Source of the DNA: Myroides indicus
GTDB lineage: Bacteria; Bacteroidota; Bacteroidia; Flavobacteriales; Flavobacteriaceae
Length of the DNA stretch: 64,000 nucleotides
NCBI RefSeq assembly: GCF_004364575.1
Contig: NZ_SOAG01000001.1
Coordinates: 1-64,000, forward strand
Direction of reading: 5' to 3'
The position numbers and the translations under genes are program-made. Under the pieces are notes generated by a model, which did no database searches, was not told where the DNA came from, and worked only from the letters and a program-made list of their open reading frames with translations. Of this stretch, positions 26,366 to 35,662 are shown in pieces (position 1 is the stretch's first letter; every line of letters starts with the position of its first letter).

Positions 26366-27257
26366 AAATTATTTAATTGTTATAGTCGGACCAACAGCAA
26401 TCGGAAAAACTGCTTTGGCCATTGATATTGCCAAATATTTTAAAAGTGATATTATTTCTTGTGATAGCCGACAATTTTATAAAGAAATGACAATTGGAAC
26501 AGCTGTTCCCTCTAAAGAAGAATTAATGGCTGTTAAACATCACTTTATACAAAATAAAAGTATTTTTGAACCTTATTCCGTTGGCGACTTTGAGCGAGAA
26601 GCACTCCAAAAATTAGATGAGCTGTTTTTAAAGAATCCTGTTCAAGTAATGGTTGGCGGTTCAGGATTATACGTTAACGCTGTTATTAAAGGCTTCGATG
26701 ATTTCCCCGATATTGATCCGCAAATCCGAGAACAACTCAACAGCGATTTAAAAGAAAAAGGGCTTTTTTATTTACAAGAAAAATTAAAACAACTGGATCC
26801 CGTACAATACGAGAAAATAGCTTTAAACAATCCACAAAGAGTAACTAGAGCGTTAGAAGTTTGCATTGGAACAGGAAAACCTTATTCATCCTTTTTAAAC
26901 CAAAAACAAAATGAGCGAAATTTTGTTCCGATAGTTATAGGGTTGGAAACAGATAGAGAAAAAATGTATGATCGCATCAATAAAAGAGTAGATTTAATGC
27001 TGCAAAATGGACTGCTTGAAGAAGCTAAATCTCTTTATCCCTATAAAGAAATAAACGCCTTACAAACAGTCGGTTACAGAGAGCTATTTAGTTATTTTGA
27101 TGGAGAATATACTTTAGACTTTGCTATTGAAGAAATCAAAAAAAATACGCGCCGGTTTGCTAAAAGACAAATAACATGGTTTAAGCGTACAGAAAATATT
27201 CAATGGTTTTCTGTTGAAAATGCATTAAAAAACATTTTAAATTTAAATCTTGAATAA
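26349..27257 (+). CDS. miaA: tRNA dimethylallyltransferase
   Basis: 302 aa from the ATG at 26349, which gives the normal family length and places the P-loop IVGPTAIGKT near the N-terminus; an open frame extending upstream overlaps the channel and is not credible. Other motifs are ISCDSRQFYKEMTIGTA, VGGSGLYVNAVIKG and the C-terminal RRFAKRQITWFKR. It adds dimethylallyl to A37 of tRNAs reading UNN codons. The 17-nt overlap with the channel gene suggests coupled translation. Confidence 0.96.
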   Translation: MLSTNKNYLIVIVGPTAIGKTALAIDIAKYFKSDIISCDSRQFYKEMTIGTAVPSKEELMAVKHHFIQNKSIFEPYSVGDFEREALQKLDELFLKNPVQVMVGGSGLYVNAVIKGFDDFPDIDPQIREQLNSDLKEKGLFYLQEKLKQLDPVQYEKIALNNPQRVTRALEVCIGTGKPYSSFLNQKQNERNFVPIVIGLETDREKMYDRINKRVDLMLQNGLLEEAKSLYPYKEINALQTVGYRELFSYFDGEYTLDFAIEEIKKNTRRFAKRQITWFKRTENIQWFSVENALKNILNLNLE

Positions 27258-27287
27258 TACATTAATTATCAATTATTACCCTTATAA

Positions 27288-28028
27288 ATGCCTATATCTA
27301 AAGACTTTACCTCTATTTATTTCCAAACTTTTGAAATTGATTTTTTTGAATGCAATCCTTACGGAAAATTAAAACTTGTTGATTTATGCAAATTGATTCA
27401 AAAAGTAGCCTCTACGCATTCTGTACTCGGCGGCATAAGCTTTTTAGATTTACAACAAGTAGATCAAGCTTGGGTTTTAAATAAATTCCGCATAGAATTA
27501 AAAGAAGCAATGCCCCGATGGCAAGATCAAATAACTATAACAACATGGATTGAAAAAATGGATGGCATTCGATCCATTCGAAATTTTGAAATCCGAAACA
27601 ATAATAAATTGATTGCTGTTGCAACCTCTCTTTGGGTAATTTTAAATACAAAACGGCGCAGACCAGAAGTGACTAAATTACCTCATAATCATTTTATAAA
27701 ATATTCTGACCAAAAAGTAACAGAAGCTCCTTTTTCCAAAGCACCTCGAGTAAAGTATAGAGAACTCTCCAATAGCGTTGTTAAATATTCCGACTTAGAT
27801 ATGGTAAATCATGTAACTAATACCAAATATCTGGAGTGGTGTATAGATATCGCATTTGAAAATAATATCGAATTGCAAAATATTCACATTTTAGACATGC
27901 ATTTTATGAAGGAAATGCACTTAAATGATATTTACAATATCAACTGTATAAAAGAAAATAACAAAATACACTTTACAATCGACACAGCGACAGCTACTAC
28001 TTTTTATTGCTGTTTGGAAAACAAATAA
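27288..28028 (+). CDS. Acyl-ACP thioesterase
   Basis: 246 aa. A double hot-dog protein of the plant/bacterial acyl-ACP thioesterase family (PF01643): EIDFFECNPYGKLKLVDLCKLIQ, WVLNKFRIELKEAMPRW and, in the second half, KYSDLDMVNHVTNTKYLEW with the catalytic Asn/His pair (N and H in MVNHV). It releases free fatty acid from acyl carrier protein and so tunes chain length and phospholipid supply. It lies 30 nt after miaA and ends at a shared bidirectional terminator. Confidence 0.88.
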   Translation: MPISKDFTSIYFQTFEIDFFECNPYGKLKLVDLCKLIQKVASTHSVLGGISFLDLQQVDQAWVLNKFRIELKEAMPRWQDQITITTWIEKMDGIRSIRNFEIRNNNKLIAVATSLWVILNTKRRRPEVTKLPHNHFIKYSDQKVTEAPFSKAPRVKYRELSNSVVKYSDLDMVNHVTNTKYLEWCIDIAFENNIELQNIHILDMHFMKEMHLNDIYNINCIKENNKIHFTIDTATATTFYCCLENK

Positions 28029-28035
28029 ATTATAT

Positions 28036-28071
28036 AAAGGCGATTCATTACAGAAATCGCCTTTGTTTTTA
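28036..28071. terminator. Bidirectional terminator between thioesterase and glyA
   Basis: A 10-bp stem (AAAGGCGATT with its complement) and a 9-nt loop, followed by a T run on the plus strand, between convergent genes. Confidence 0.75.
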
Positions 28072-28088
28072 TTTATATTTCCGTAAGA

Positions 28089-29363
28089 TTACCAGGCAAA
28101 AATAGGTCTTTCTGCCATCATCTCATTTACCTGTTCTGCTACTTCTTCAATAACATCTTCATTAGTATAATTCATCAGCACTTTATCTATTAAAGCAACA
28201 ATAGCATCCATATCTGATTCGATTAAGCCTCTGGTTGTAATTGCCGGAGTACCGATTCGGATACCGGAAGTTACAAAAGGAGACTTATCGTCAAAAGGCA
28301 CCATATTTTTATTTACGGTAATTTCTGCTTTTACTAAAGCTTGTTCTGCTTCTTTTCCGGAGATATTTTTATTTCTTAAATCGATTAGCATCATGTGGTT
28401 ATCTGTTCCACCTGAAATGATATTGTATCCCCTTTTAACAAACGCTTCAGCCATGGCTTTTGCATTTTTTTGCACTTGTAGCGCATACTGAAAAAACTCA
28501 TCTGTCAATGCCTCACCAAAAGCTACGGCTTTAGCGGCAATAATATGCATTAAAGGACCTCCCTGATTACCCGGAAAAACAGCACTGTCCAATAAAGAAG
28601 ACATCATTCTTACTTCACCTTTTGGAGTTTTCATTCCAAACGGATTCGGAAAATCTTTACCCATCATAATGATTCCTCCTCGAGGTCCTCTCAGCGTTTT
28701 ATGAGTTGTAGTCGTAATTACATGACAATGAGGAACTGGATCGCTCATTAATCCTTTAGCAATCAATCCTGCAGGATGGGCGATATCTGCCATTAAAAGG
28801 GCACCTACGCTATCTGCAATCTCTCTAAATCGCTTAAAGTCCATATCACGTGAATATGCAGAAGCTCCGGCTATAATAATTTTAGGTTGTTCTTTAGTAG
28901 CTATTTCCTGAATTTTATCATAATTCAAACGCCCTGTTTCTCTTTCTACTCCATAAAATACAGGATTGTATAATCTACCTGAAAAATTTACTGGCGAACC
29001 GTGCGTTAAATGTCCTCCATGAGACAAGTCAAATCCTAAAATTTTATCTCCCGGCTTTAAACACGCCGCAAAAACGGCTGTATTGGCTTGCGACCCTGAA
29101 TGAGGCTGAACATTAACATATTCTGCACCAAATAAAGCTTTGGCTCTGTCAATAGCTATTTGCTCAACTACATCCACTACTTCACATCCCCCATAATATC
29201 TTCTGTTTGGATATCCTTCGGCATATTTATTCGTTAAGCAAGAACCTGCTGCTTCCATAACTTCCTCGCTTACAAAATTTTCAGAAGCAATAAGTTCAAT
29301 ACCGTGAATCTGTCTGTCTTGTTCCTCCAAGATCAGGTCAAAAATGTCTGTATCTCTTCTCAT
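28089..29363 (-). CDS. glyA: Serine hydroxymethyltransferase
   Basis: 424 aa. The PLP lysine is K222 in [16 protein letters not shown], with [11 protein letters not shown] at the N-terminus and HSGSQAN for cofactor binding. It interconverts serine and glycine with tetrahydrofolate, supplying one-carbon units. The upstream region (29364-29465) is shared divergently with fahA. Confidence 0.97.
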   Translation of the reverse strand: MRRDTDIFDLILEEQDRQIHGIELIASENFVSEEVMEAAGSCLTNKYAEGYPNRRYYGGCEVVDVVEQIAIDRAKALFGAEYVNVQPHSGSQANTAVFAACLKPGDKILGFDLSHGGHLTHGSPVNFSGRLYNPVFYGVERETGRLNYDKIQEIATKEQPKIIIAGASAYSRDMDFKRFREIADSVGALLMADIAHPAGLIAKGLMSDPVPHCHVITTTTHKTLRGPRGGIIMMGKDFPNPFGMKTPKGEVRMMSSLLDSAVFPGNQGGPLMHIIAAKAVAFGEALTDEFFQYALQVQKNAKAMAEAFVKRGYNIISGGTDNHMMLIDLRNKNISGKEAEQALVKAEITVNKNMVPFDDKSPFVTSGIRIGTPAITTRGLIESDMDAIVALIDKVLMNYTNEDVIEEVAEQVNEMMAERPIFAW

Positions 29364-29465
29364 GATATGTATTTTCGTTAAATTGCTTTCAAATGTACAA
29401 AAAACGTTTGTTAATTTGACTCTTAATTATATATTTGGTAAAACTATTAATTCAATTACAATATT

Positions 29466-30752
29466 ATGTTTATAACAGCAAATGATCCTAACAGAACATC
29501 TTGGTTAGAAGTAGAAAATAGTTCTGATTTTCCTATCCAAAATATTCCGTTTGGGGTTTTTATTACAAAAGATGACGTGATTACAATAGGTACCAGAATC
29601 GGTAATTTTGCTATTGATTTGAGTGCCCTTCAAATGCTAGGATATTTTAAAGACATAGAACTAACGGACGACGTTTTCCTGCAAGACAGCTTAAACGATT
29701 TTATTGCTGCCGGTAAAAAAACATGGCGCGCAGTAAGAAACCGGGTTGCTGAAATATTTGATACCAAAAATGACACTTTAAAAAATAATCAAAAACACAG
29801 AGACGTTATTATTTTTGATATTAAAGATATTGAAATGCAGCTTCCTGTATTAATTGGAGATTATACTGATTTTTATTCAAGCAGGGAACACGCAACCAAT
29901 GTTGGTAAAATGTTTAGAGATCCAAACAATGCTCTTTTACCAAACTGGTTACACATTCCGGTAGGATATCATGGAAGAAGTTCTACTGTAGTTCCTTCAG
30001 GAGTCAATATCAAACGTCCGATGGGACAGACTTTGCCTAAAGGTGAAAGTTTACCTGTTTTTGGTCCATCAAAACGAGTAGATTTTGAATTAGAAACCGG
30101 ATTTATTACTACCGATGGCAATTTAATGGGAGAAAATATTCCGGTTAATCAGGCTGAAGATTATATTTTTGGAATGGTTTTATTAAATGACTGGAGTGCT
30201 CGCGATATTCAAACCTGGGAATATGTTCCGTTAGGTCCGTTTTTAGCAAAGAACTTCGGAACTTCTATTTCTCCGTGGGTAGTTACGTTAGATGCTTTAG
30301 AACCTTTTAGAGTAGCAAGCCCTACACAAAACCCCGCTCCACTTCCTTATCTACAACAAAAAGGAGATAAAGCTTTTGACATCAATTTAGAAGTTTACAT
30401 TACTCCAAAAAATGCCGAAGGTAAACTTATCTGTCAATCTAACTTTAAGTATCTGTATTGGACAATGAGCCAGCAGTTGGCGCATCATACTATTAACGGA
30501 TGTAAAATAAATTCGGGCGATTTGATGGGATCAGGAACTATTTCAGGGACAGAACCTACAAGCTTTGGTTCATTACTGGAACTGACTTGGGGTGGTACAA
30601 AACCAATAGAAATGCCTGACGGCAGCACAAGAACTTTTATAGAAGATTACGATACAATTACTATGAAAGGATATTGTCAAAACAACGAAATCAGAATTGG
30701 TTTTGGAGAAGTAAGCAGTATGCTTTTACCGGCTACTGTTACTGTTAAGTAA
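29466..30752 (+). CDS. fahA: Fumarylacetoacetase
   Basis: 428 aa, the full length of bacterial and eukaryotic FAH. Key parts are DYTDFYSSREHATNVG, LPVGYHGRSS-type (HIPVGYHGRSSTVV), GFITTDGNLMGENIPV, NDWSARDIQTWEYVPLGPFLAKNF with metal-binding acidic residues, and MGSGTISGTEP. It hydrolyses fumarylacetoacetate to fumarate and acetoacetate, the last step of tyrosine and phenylalanine breakdown. The gene is divergent from glyA and has its own terminator. Confidence 0.96.
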   Translation: MFITANDPNRTSWLEVENSSDFPIQNIPFGVFITKDDVITIGTRIGNFAIDLSALQMLGYFKDIELTDDVFLQDSLNDFIAAGKKTWRAVRNRVAEIFDTKNDTLKNNQKHRDVIIFDIKDIEMQLPVLIGDYTDFYSSREHATNVGKMFRDPNNALLPNWLHIPVGYHGRSSTVVPSGVNIKRPMGQTLPKGESLPVFGPSKRVDFELETGFITTDGNLMGENIPVNQAEDYIFGMVLLNDWSARDIQTWEYVPLGPFLAKNFGTSISPWVVTLDALEPFRVASPTQNPAPLPYLQQKGDKAFDINLEVYITPKNAEGKLICQSNFKYLYWTMSQQLAHHTINGCKINSGDLMGSGTISGTEPTSFGSLLELTWGGTKPIEMPDGSTRTFIEDYDTITMKGYCQNNEIRIGFGEVSSMLLPATVTVK

Positions 30753-30778
30753 GTAAATTCCATAAATAATAAATACTT

Positions 30779-30815
30779 AAAAAAGGCTTTCATTTAAAAA
30801 TGAAAGCCTTTTTTA
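30779..30815. terminator. Bidirectional terminator between fahA and mcrC
   Basis: A perfect 16-bp stem (AAAAAAGGCTTTCATT with its complement), a 4-nt loop and flanking A/T runs, between convergent genes. Confidence 0.85.
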
Positions 30816-30856
30816 AGATTTTGAAAAAATATTTTTATTAACATATATTTTTACTT

Positions 30857-32083
30857 TTAGTCAAATTCCATTTTTTTTAAGATCTCGTTTGCTAAAAATT
30901 GACTTTTCTTTATTGTTTGTTCGTTGGTTATGTTCACAAAACCCAATTTACATTTCTTACCTAAATTGTCATAATGAAATGTTCCGAATTCACTGTCATT
31001 TTGATTATTTTTAGGATAAATCAATAAAGTCTTTTCAGCTTTCCAATGCAGATTATAAACAAACATTTGTTTTAAGTCATTATCTGATGGATTATTTGCT
31101 TCAATTATTTTCCATTTGGTATCAATTACAAATGTTTTTTCTTTGGTTTTCAAAACGATGTCTGGACGGATACGTTTGTTTTCCCAAAACTTATCGGAAT
31201 TTTGGAATGACACTTCCATTTCGTTCGTTTTGTGTTTATGGAGAATTCTAAAAATATATTCTTCCCACAAAGCATTCATATCAAACAAAAGCGTGAGTAA
31301 ATTGTCATTTCCATAATTCAAGCTTGGCGAATAATTTAGAATAATAATTTTTGCAATATCAATCGCTTTTTGATAATCACTGTTTTTTCGGTCGATGATT
31401 ATTGTATCAAAATGTTTCTTATGAATAGTGATGTTTTCAATATCTTGAAATTCAAACAACAATCGGTTTAATTTGTCTTTCAAAAAATCATTTACAAAAG
31501 TCTTCAAAACCAATAAACCCTTATAAAGAATTTGATGCAACAAATGGTTTTTATCGTAAATCTGATGCTCACAATAAAATCGTTCTTTATGCATCAAATT
31601 TTGTTGAATGTTTTGTGCAAAAAGTAATTTCCCTTTTAGTACATTTTGATTAGATTTATTTTTTCGGTATTTCTTAATTAATCCTTTTTTTACTAATCTT
31701 TCAATTTCAGTTAAATACAATTCAAAATAAACATCTAAAATCGAATAGTATCGTTTTTTTAGTTGGGTTTCTGAAATAGACTCAACTTGAATTTTCTTGC
31801 AGACCTTCAACATATTGAGCAATACATTTTGCCACATATTTTTGTCTGCATTTTCGTTGTTATCGGCTTTCGGAAGAATCTCAATGGTTAATCCACCAAT
31901 TTGAATCACACCAACATAATTTCCAAATCGGATTCCTTTATGGATAATCGTAAAATATTTGTTTTGATGCAGTTCGTTGAATTTTACCATTGCATCAAAA
32001 TGATGCTTTTGGAAATCTCCCGAATCATCGTATCGCAATTTTTGATACTCAAAAACCTGTATAAACTTTTTATTCTGCATCAA
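30857..32083 (-). CDS. mcrC: McrC-like subunit of a type IV restriction system
   Basis: 408 aa. The McrC family (PF10117) architecture is clear: an N-terminal beta-rich part (VGVIQIGGLTIEILPKAD) that contacts the McrB hexamer and a C-terminal PD-(D/E)xK nuclease with D308 (RPDIVL), D321 and K323 (FVIDTKWK). With McrB it cuts DNA carrying modified cytosine, a defence against modified phage DNA. Its start abuts the mcrB stop (ATG base at 32083, mcrB end at 32084), so they form one operon. The McrB partner is frameshifted, so the system is active only if that is bypassed. Confidence 0.9.
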   Translation of the reverse strand: MMQNKKFIQVFEYQKLRYDDSGDFQKHHFDAMVKFNELHQNKYFTIIHKGIRFGNYVGVIQIGGLTIEILPKADNNENADKNMWQNVLLNMLKVCKKIQVESISETQLKKRYYSILDVYFELYLTEIERLVKKGLIKKYRKNKSNQNVLKGKLLFAQNIQQNLMHKERFYCEHQIYDKNHLLHQILYKGLLVLKTFVNDFLKDKLNRLLFEFQDIENITIHKKHFDTIIIDRKNSDYQKAIDIAKIIILNYSPSLNYGNDNLLTLLFDMNALWEEYIFRILHKHKTNEMEVSFQNSDKFWENKRIRPDIVLKTKEKTFVIDTKWKIIEANNPSDNDLKQMFVYNLHWKAEKTLLIYPKNNQNDSEFGTFHYDNLGKKCKLGFVNITNEQTIKKSQFLANEILKKMEFD

Positions 32084-33157
32084 TTAGTCTTCGTAAACAG
32101 AAATAAAAGTTTGTTCGTTCCAATTTTTAAAAGGCGTAAAACAATATACTTTTTTGTCTTCTAAAAAATCATTTTCATAGCTGAAATTCTTCGGGAATTT
32201 TGCGTTATTTTCTTCTTGATAAATAAAACTTCCTCCCAGAACCAATCCGATTTTCCCGAAATCTCCGTAAAAATATTCTTCCAAAAGCGGAATGATTTTG
32301 TCTTTGAAAGTTTGTTTTAAATCTTCCAAATTTTGGATTCCGATAAAGTACGAATGTCCGATTTGATGGTGTTTGTCAACCAATACTTCAATCCGTTGAT
32401 TGATAGTTTCTAAAAGTGTTTTCAAATCCACGTCTTTGTACGGAACATATTTTTCATCGGTTAAAACACTTGGATTTGGTTGCATCTCAACGAATGAAAA
32501 CCGTCTTCTCAAAGCGGTGTCCAAGGCTTCTACACTTCGGTCGGCAGTGTTCATTGTGCCGATGATATCAACATTGTTAGGAACAGAAAATTTTTCATTT
32601 GAATAAGGCAAAATTATTTCGGTTTGTTCTTTATTTCCTTTTCGTTTGTCTTCCTCCAAAAGCGTTATGAGTTCTCCGAAAATAGCTGAAACATTTCCTC
32701 GGTTGATTTCGTCGATGATAAAAACATAATTTTTTTGTTCATTATTTTCATTTTGCGAATAATTAAAATGTTCTATCAAATAATTTCCTAAAGCTTTTGT
32801 GTAAGACGACCAATCCAATGTTTCTCCTGTTTTCAGATAATGTTCTAAAATATCTTTTTTGATAACTCCTTCGTAAGCTTTTTCTGTATTTGCGTGAAAT
32901 CTGATATTATTTTTTGAATTTTTATAAATGGAAAACTCTTTTGAATGAACTAATGTTTCCAGAACCAATTTCTTCTCAGTTGAATTATCTATTTCATTTA
33001 ATAATTTATGATAAACTGTGTCGAAATTATCTGATTTGATTTGTTTTACAAAAGCCGTTTTACACAAATATTTAAAAATCCCATCTTTAACTTCATAAGT
33101 AACATTTCCATCAATTGTTTCAGGCTTTATTCCCTCAATAAAATCTTCATACCCCAA
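32084..33157 (-). CDS. mcrB: McrB-like GTPase, C-terminal part (separated by a frameshift)
   Basis: This frame carries the larger part of the McrB AAA+ motor: MGYEDFIEGIKPE at its beginning (family motif FHQSxGYEDFIEG), Walker B YVFIIDEINRGNVS, the McrB-specific MNTADRS (which confers GTP use) and the arginine finger region DTALRRRFSF. The codons TTT CAT CAA AGT TTG that precede it are present in this frame and continue the N-terminal half if one T is removed from a nine-T run (33176-33184). It has no plausible start of its own (TTG at 33157). It belongs to the gene below. Confidence 0.85.
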   Translation of the reverse strand: MGYEDFIEGIKPETIDGNVTYEVKDGIFKYLCKTAFVKQIKSDNFDTVYHKLLNEIDNSTEKKLVLETLVHSKEFSIYKNSKNNIRFHANTEKAYEGVIKKDILEHYLKTGETLDWSSYTKALGNYLIEHFNYSQNENNEQKNYVFIIDEINRGNVSAIFGELITLLEEDKRKGNKEQTEIILPYSNEKFSVPNNVDIIGTMNTADRSVEALDTALRRRFSFVEMQPNPSVLTDEKYVPYKDVDLKTLLETINQRIEVLVDKHHQIGHSYFIGIQNLEDLKQTFKDKIIPLLEEYFYGDFGKIGLVLGGSFIYQEENNAKFPKNFSYENDFLEDKKVYCFTPFKNWNEQTFISVYED

Positions 33158-33869
33158 ACTTTGATGAAAAGTGGTAAAAAAAAATTTGCTTTGTGTTTAC
33201 CAAATCTTCGTATTCCGCATTTATTTCTTCTCGTCTCCTTTCTTTTTTGCCATTGATGATTTCAACGGCAATTCTTTTTGTGTTGTATGTTTTCCCTGTT
33301 CCCGGAGCTCCAAACAAAATTTGATTTAAAGGAATATTCATTTTATTCTCAATAAGATTATTATTGTTCCCCATCTTTTCGTCATTAATTAAATATAAAA
33401 CATCTTCTTTAACTTTTTCAATATCTCTAATTGTTCCACGATAGTTACCTATTTTTTTTAATTTATCTGTTATGTTTTCTTTAAATAAAATATTTCCATT
33501 TATATCTTTATCAGACCATTTATCAATTACAGACCTTGTTTTTGTATTATCAGCAGCTAATGTTATTTGCTGTTTTGAAAAACACCACCAAAGTTTGTCA
33601 TTATAGAAAGTTATCCATAGTGTGTTCTCATTTTCCTCATAAAATGATTTAATCTGGTTTTTCTCTCTTACTGCAACATGTTTTGGTTTCTTTTCATTTA
33701 TAACAAAATAATCTTCAACTTTATCCCATTGTCTGTTTAAACAAAATTGATGATTTACTTCTCTATATCCTAACCTTATTGACTGTTCAACATTAATGCA
33801 ATCGTTTGCAAAAACACAATCACGTCCAAGTCTAATATACAGTACTTTACTTGCTTTTATCTTTGTCAT
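33147..33869 (-). CDS. mcrB: McrB-like protein, N-terminal part with Walker A (frameshifted)
   Basis: 240 aa ending at a premature stop. Residues 1-165 form an N-terminal domain I do not recognise (aromatic-rich strands, TLWITFYNDKLWWCFSKQQ), which should be the specificity or modified-base reader module of this McrB. The AAA+ domain starts with NQILFGAPGTGKTYNTK (Walker A 187-194) and runs into KQIFF, after which the frame reads out of phase (YHFSSKFGV, stop). In the alternative phase TTFHQSLGYEDF follows directly. It may be a phase-variable tract, a mutation or a sequencing error. Confidence 0.85.
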   Translation of the reverse strand: MTKIKASKVLYIRLGRDCVFANDCINVEQSIRLGYREVNHQFCLNRQWDKVEDYFVINEKKPKHVAVREKNQIKSFYEENENTLWITFYNDKLWWCFSKQQITLAADNTKTRSVIDKWSDKDINGNILFKENITDKLKKIGNYRGTIRDIEKVKEDVLYLINDEKMGNNNNLIENKMNIPLNQILFGAPGTGKTYNTKRIAVEIINGKKERRREEINAEYEDLVNTKQIFFYHFSSKFGV

Positions 33870-34041
33870 TATCTTTAAAATATACTAAAATCCACTTCGT
33901 AAAAACCCATTTATTTTCGGTTAATAAGGCTTCATCATACTGATATCCTTCCCTATCAAAAAATTTAATTCTTCGGCATTATTAATTTGTTTATCCTTTG
34001 TTTTTCTAAAACGAAAATATATCACTCAACAGGTTGTAAAA
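33847..34041 (-). pseudogene. Decayed ORF tail upstream of mcrB
   Basis: Two short minus-strand frames look coding when joined across a 6-T run near 33970: FRFRKTKDKQINNAEELNF, then FDREGYQYDEALLTENKW continuing to WILVYFKDN, with a stop (33847-33849) that overlaps the mcrB start by 23 nt. That overlap is typical of an operon. No family is recognised. The upstream part of the gene is gone and stops interrupt it, so I infer the remnant of a third gene of the McrBC operon. Confidence 0.4.
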
Positions 34042-34104
34042 TGATGAATCCTAGCTCATTTTTCCTTACGAATTGATTTACCAACTTCGTGTATGACTAA
34101 ATTA

Positions 34105-34144
34105 CAAAAAAATAAGGGTTTTGTACTACAAAACCCTTATTCTT
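34105..34144 (-). terminator. Intrinsic terminator of the alpha-oxoamine synthase gene
   Basis: A 14-bp stem (AATAAGGGTTTTGT with its complement) and a 3-nt loop, with a U run on the minus strand, 19 nt past the stop. Confidence 0.8.
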
Positions 34145-34162
34145 TAAAGTATTTAAAAAAGC

Positions 34163-35428
34163 CTAAACATTAGAAACATCAACTGTTGTTTCTTCAGCAA
34201 TTTTTTTATACGTTCCGTTTTCTAATTTTTCTCTGATAGCTTCGTAAGCTGCTAAAGTTTCTTCTATATCTTCTTTAGTATGTGTTGCTGTAGGAATCAT
34301 TCTTAAAAGGATTATTCCTTTAGGTATAACCGGATACACTACAATAGACAAAAATATATTGTAATTCTCGCGCAAGTCATTTACCATTACCATTGCTTCC
34401 GGAATACTTCCTTCTAAATAAACCGGCGTAACACAAGTGTTGGTGTCTCCGATATTAAAACCTCTGGTTTTTAGCCCGTTTTGAAGCATATTAACGTTTT
34501 CCCATAACTTAGCTTTCAATTCCGGCTGAGTTTTCAATAACTCCAAACGTTTTAAAGCGCCTTTTGTAAAAATCATCGGAAGCGATTTAGCAAACATCTG
34601 CGAGCGCAAATTGTATTTTAAATAATCGATAATATCTTTATCAGCCGCTACAAAAGCACCAATACTTGCCATTGATTTTGCAAATGTTGAAAAGTAAACA
34701 TCGATACCATCCTGACATCCTTGCTCTTCTCCTGCACCGGCTCCGGTAGCTCCTAATGTACCAAATCCATGTGCATCATCAACTAACAATCTAAAGCTGT
34801 ATTTGTCTTTTAAAGCAACTATTTCCTTTAATTTACCTTGTTGCCCTCTCATTCCAAAAACTCCCTCAGTGATAACTAAAATACCTCCTCCGGTGGTTTC
34901 TGCCATTTTAGTAGCTCGCTCCAAGTTTTTTTCAAGACTTTCTATATCGTTGTGCTTATAGGTAAAACGTTTCCCCATATGAAGTCTGACACCATCTATG
35001 ATACAAGCGTGGGAATCCACATCGTAAACGATTACGTCATTTTTAGTTACCAAAGCATCAATGATAGACAACATTCCTTGATAGCCAAAATTAAGCAAGT
35101 AAGCGGCCTCTTTCTTAACAAATGCTGCCAATTCGTCCTGAAGTTGTTCGTGAACTGTTGTATGACCCGACATCATACGCGCTCCCATTGGGTAAGCTGC
35201 GCCGTACTCAGCGGCGGCTTCTGTATCTATTTTCCTTACTTCAGGGTGATTAGATAAACCTAAATAATCATTAATACTCCAATTAATGACTTCTTTTCCG
35301 TGGAACATCATACGATTTGATAAAGGTCCCTCTAATTTAGGAAAAACATAATATCCTTCTGCTTGTGATGCCCATTTTCCTAATGGTCCTTTATTTTTTT
35401 GTATTCTGTCAAATAAATCGTTTACCAT
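34163..35428 (-). CDS. Alpha-oxoamine synthase family PLP enzyme (serine palmitoyltransferase-like)
   Basis: 421 aa. A fold-type I PLP enzyme: substrate motif WSINDYLGLSNHPEV, MGARMMSGHT, cofactor-contacting VDDAHGFGTLG (D217, H220) and the Schiff-base lysine K251 in STFAKSMASIGAF. Members condense an amino acid with an acyl-CoA (AONS, KBL, ALAS, SPT). Bacteroidota use SPT to make sphingolipids, and this long N-terminal form resembles the version usual in Flavobacteriia, so SPT is my best guess. Glycine C-acetyltransferase or AONS cannot be excluded. Confidence 0.85.
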   Translation of the reverse strand: MVNDLFDRIQKNKGPLGKWASQAEGYYVFPKLEGPLSNRMMFHGKEVINWSINDYLGLSNHPEVRKIDTEAAAEYGAAYPMGARMMSGHTTVHEQLQDELAAFVKKEAAYLLNFGYQGMLSIIDALVTKNDVIVYDVDSHACIIDGVRLHMGKRFTYKHNDIESLEKNLERATKMAETTGGGILVITEGVFGMRGQQGKLKEIVALKDKYSFRLLVDDAHGFGTLGATGAGAGEEQGCQDGIDVYFSTFAKSMASIGAFVAADKDIIDYLKYNLRSQMFAKSLPMIFTKGALKRLELLKTQPELKAKLWENVNMLQNGLKTRGFNIGDTNTCVTPVYLEGSIPEAMVMVNDLRENYNIFLSIVVYPVIPKGIILLRMIPTATHTKEDIEETLAAYEAIREKLENGTYKKIAEETTVDVSNV

Positions 35429-35618
35429 GATAACTATGTTTAAAAAACAGTTGCAAAATTAATGATATTTTATATGCTTTCATAATAAAAAAGCATCCTA
35501 TTTTCTCAAAATATTGATAGATGTGAACTAAAAAAGGCAACTTAAAAAGAATATTACATATTTTATTTTGCATTATTTTTAGCTTATTTTTACTAAAAAT
35601 TTATTGGTAGCCTATTTG

Positions 35619-35657
35619 AAGCGAAAACTTCTCAGATTTGAGAAGTTTTCGCTGTTT
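35619..35657 (-). terminator. Intrinsic terminator of the long E1 fusion gene
   Basis: A perfect 15-bp stem (AGCGAAAACTTCTCA with its complement) and a 4-nt loop, immediately past the stop codon on the minus strand. Confidence 0.8.
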
Positions 35658-35662
35658 TATTT

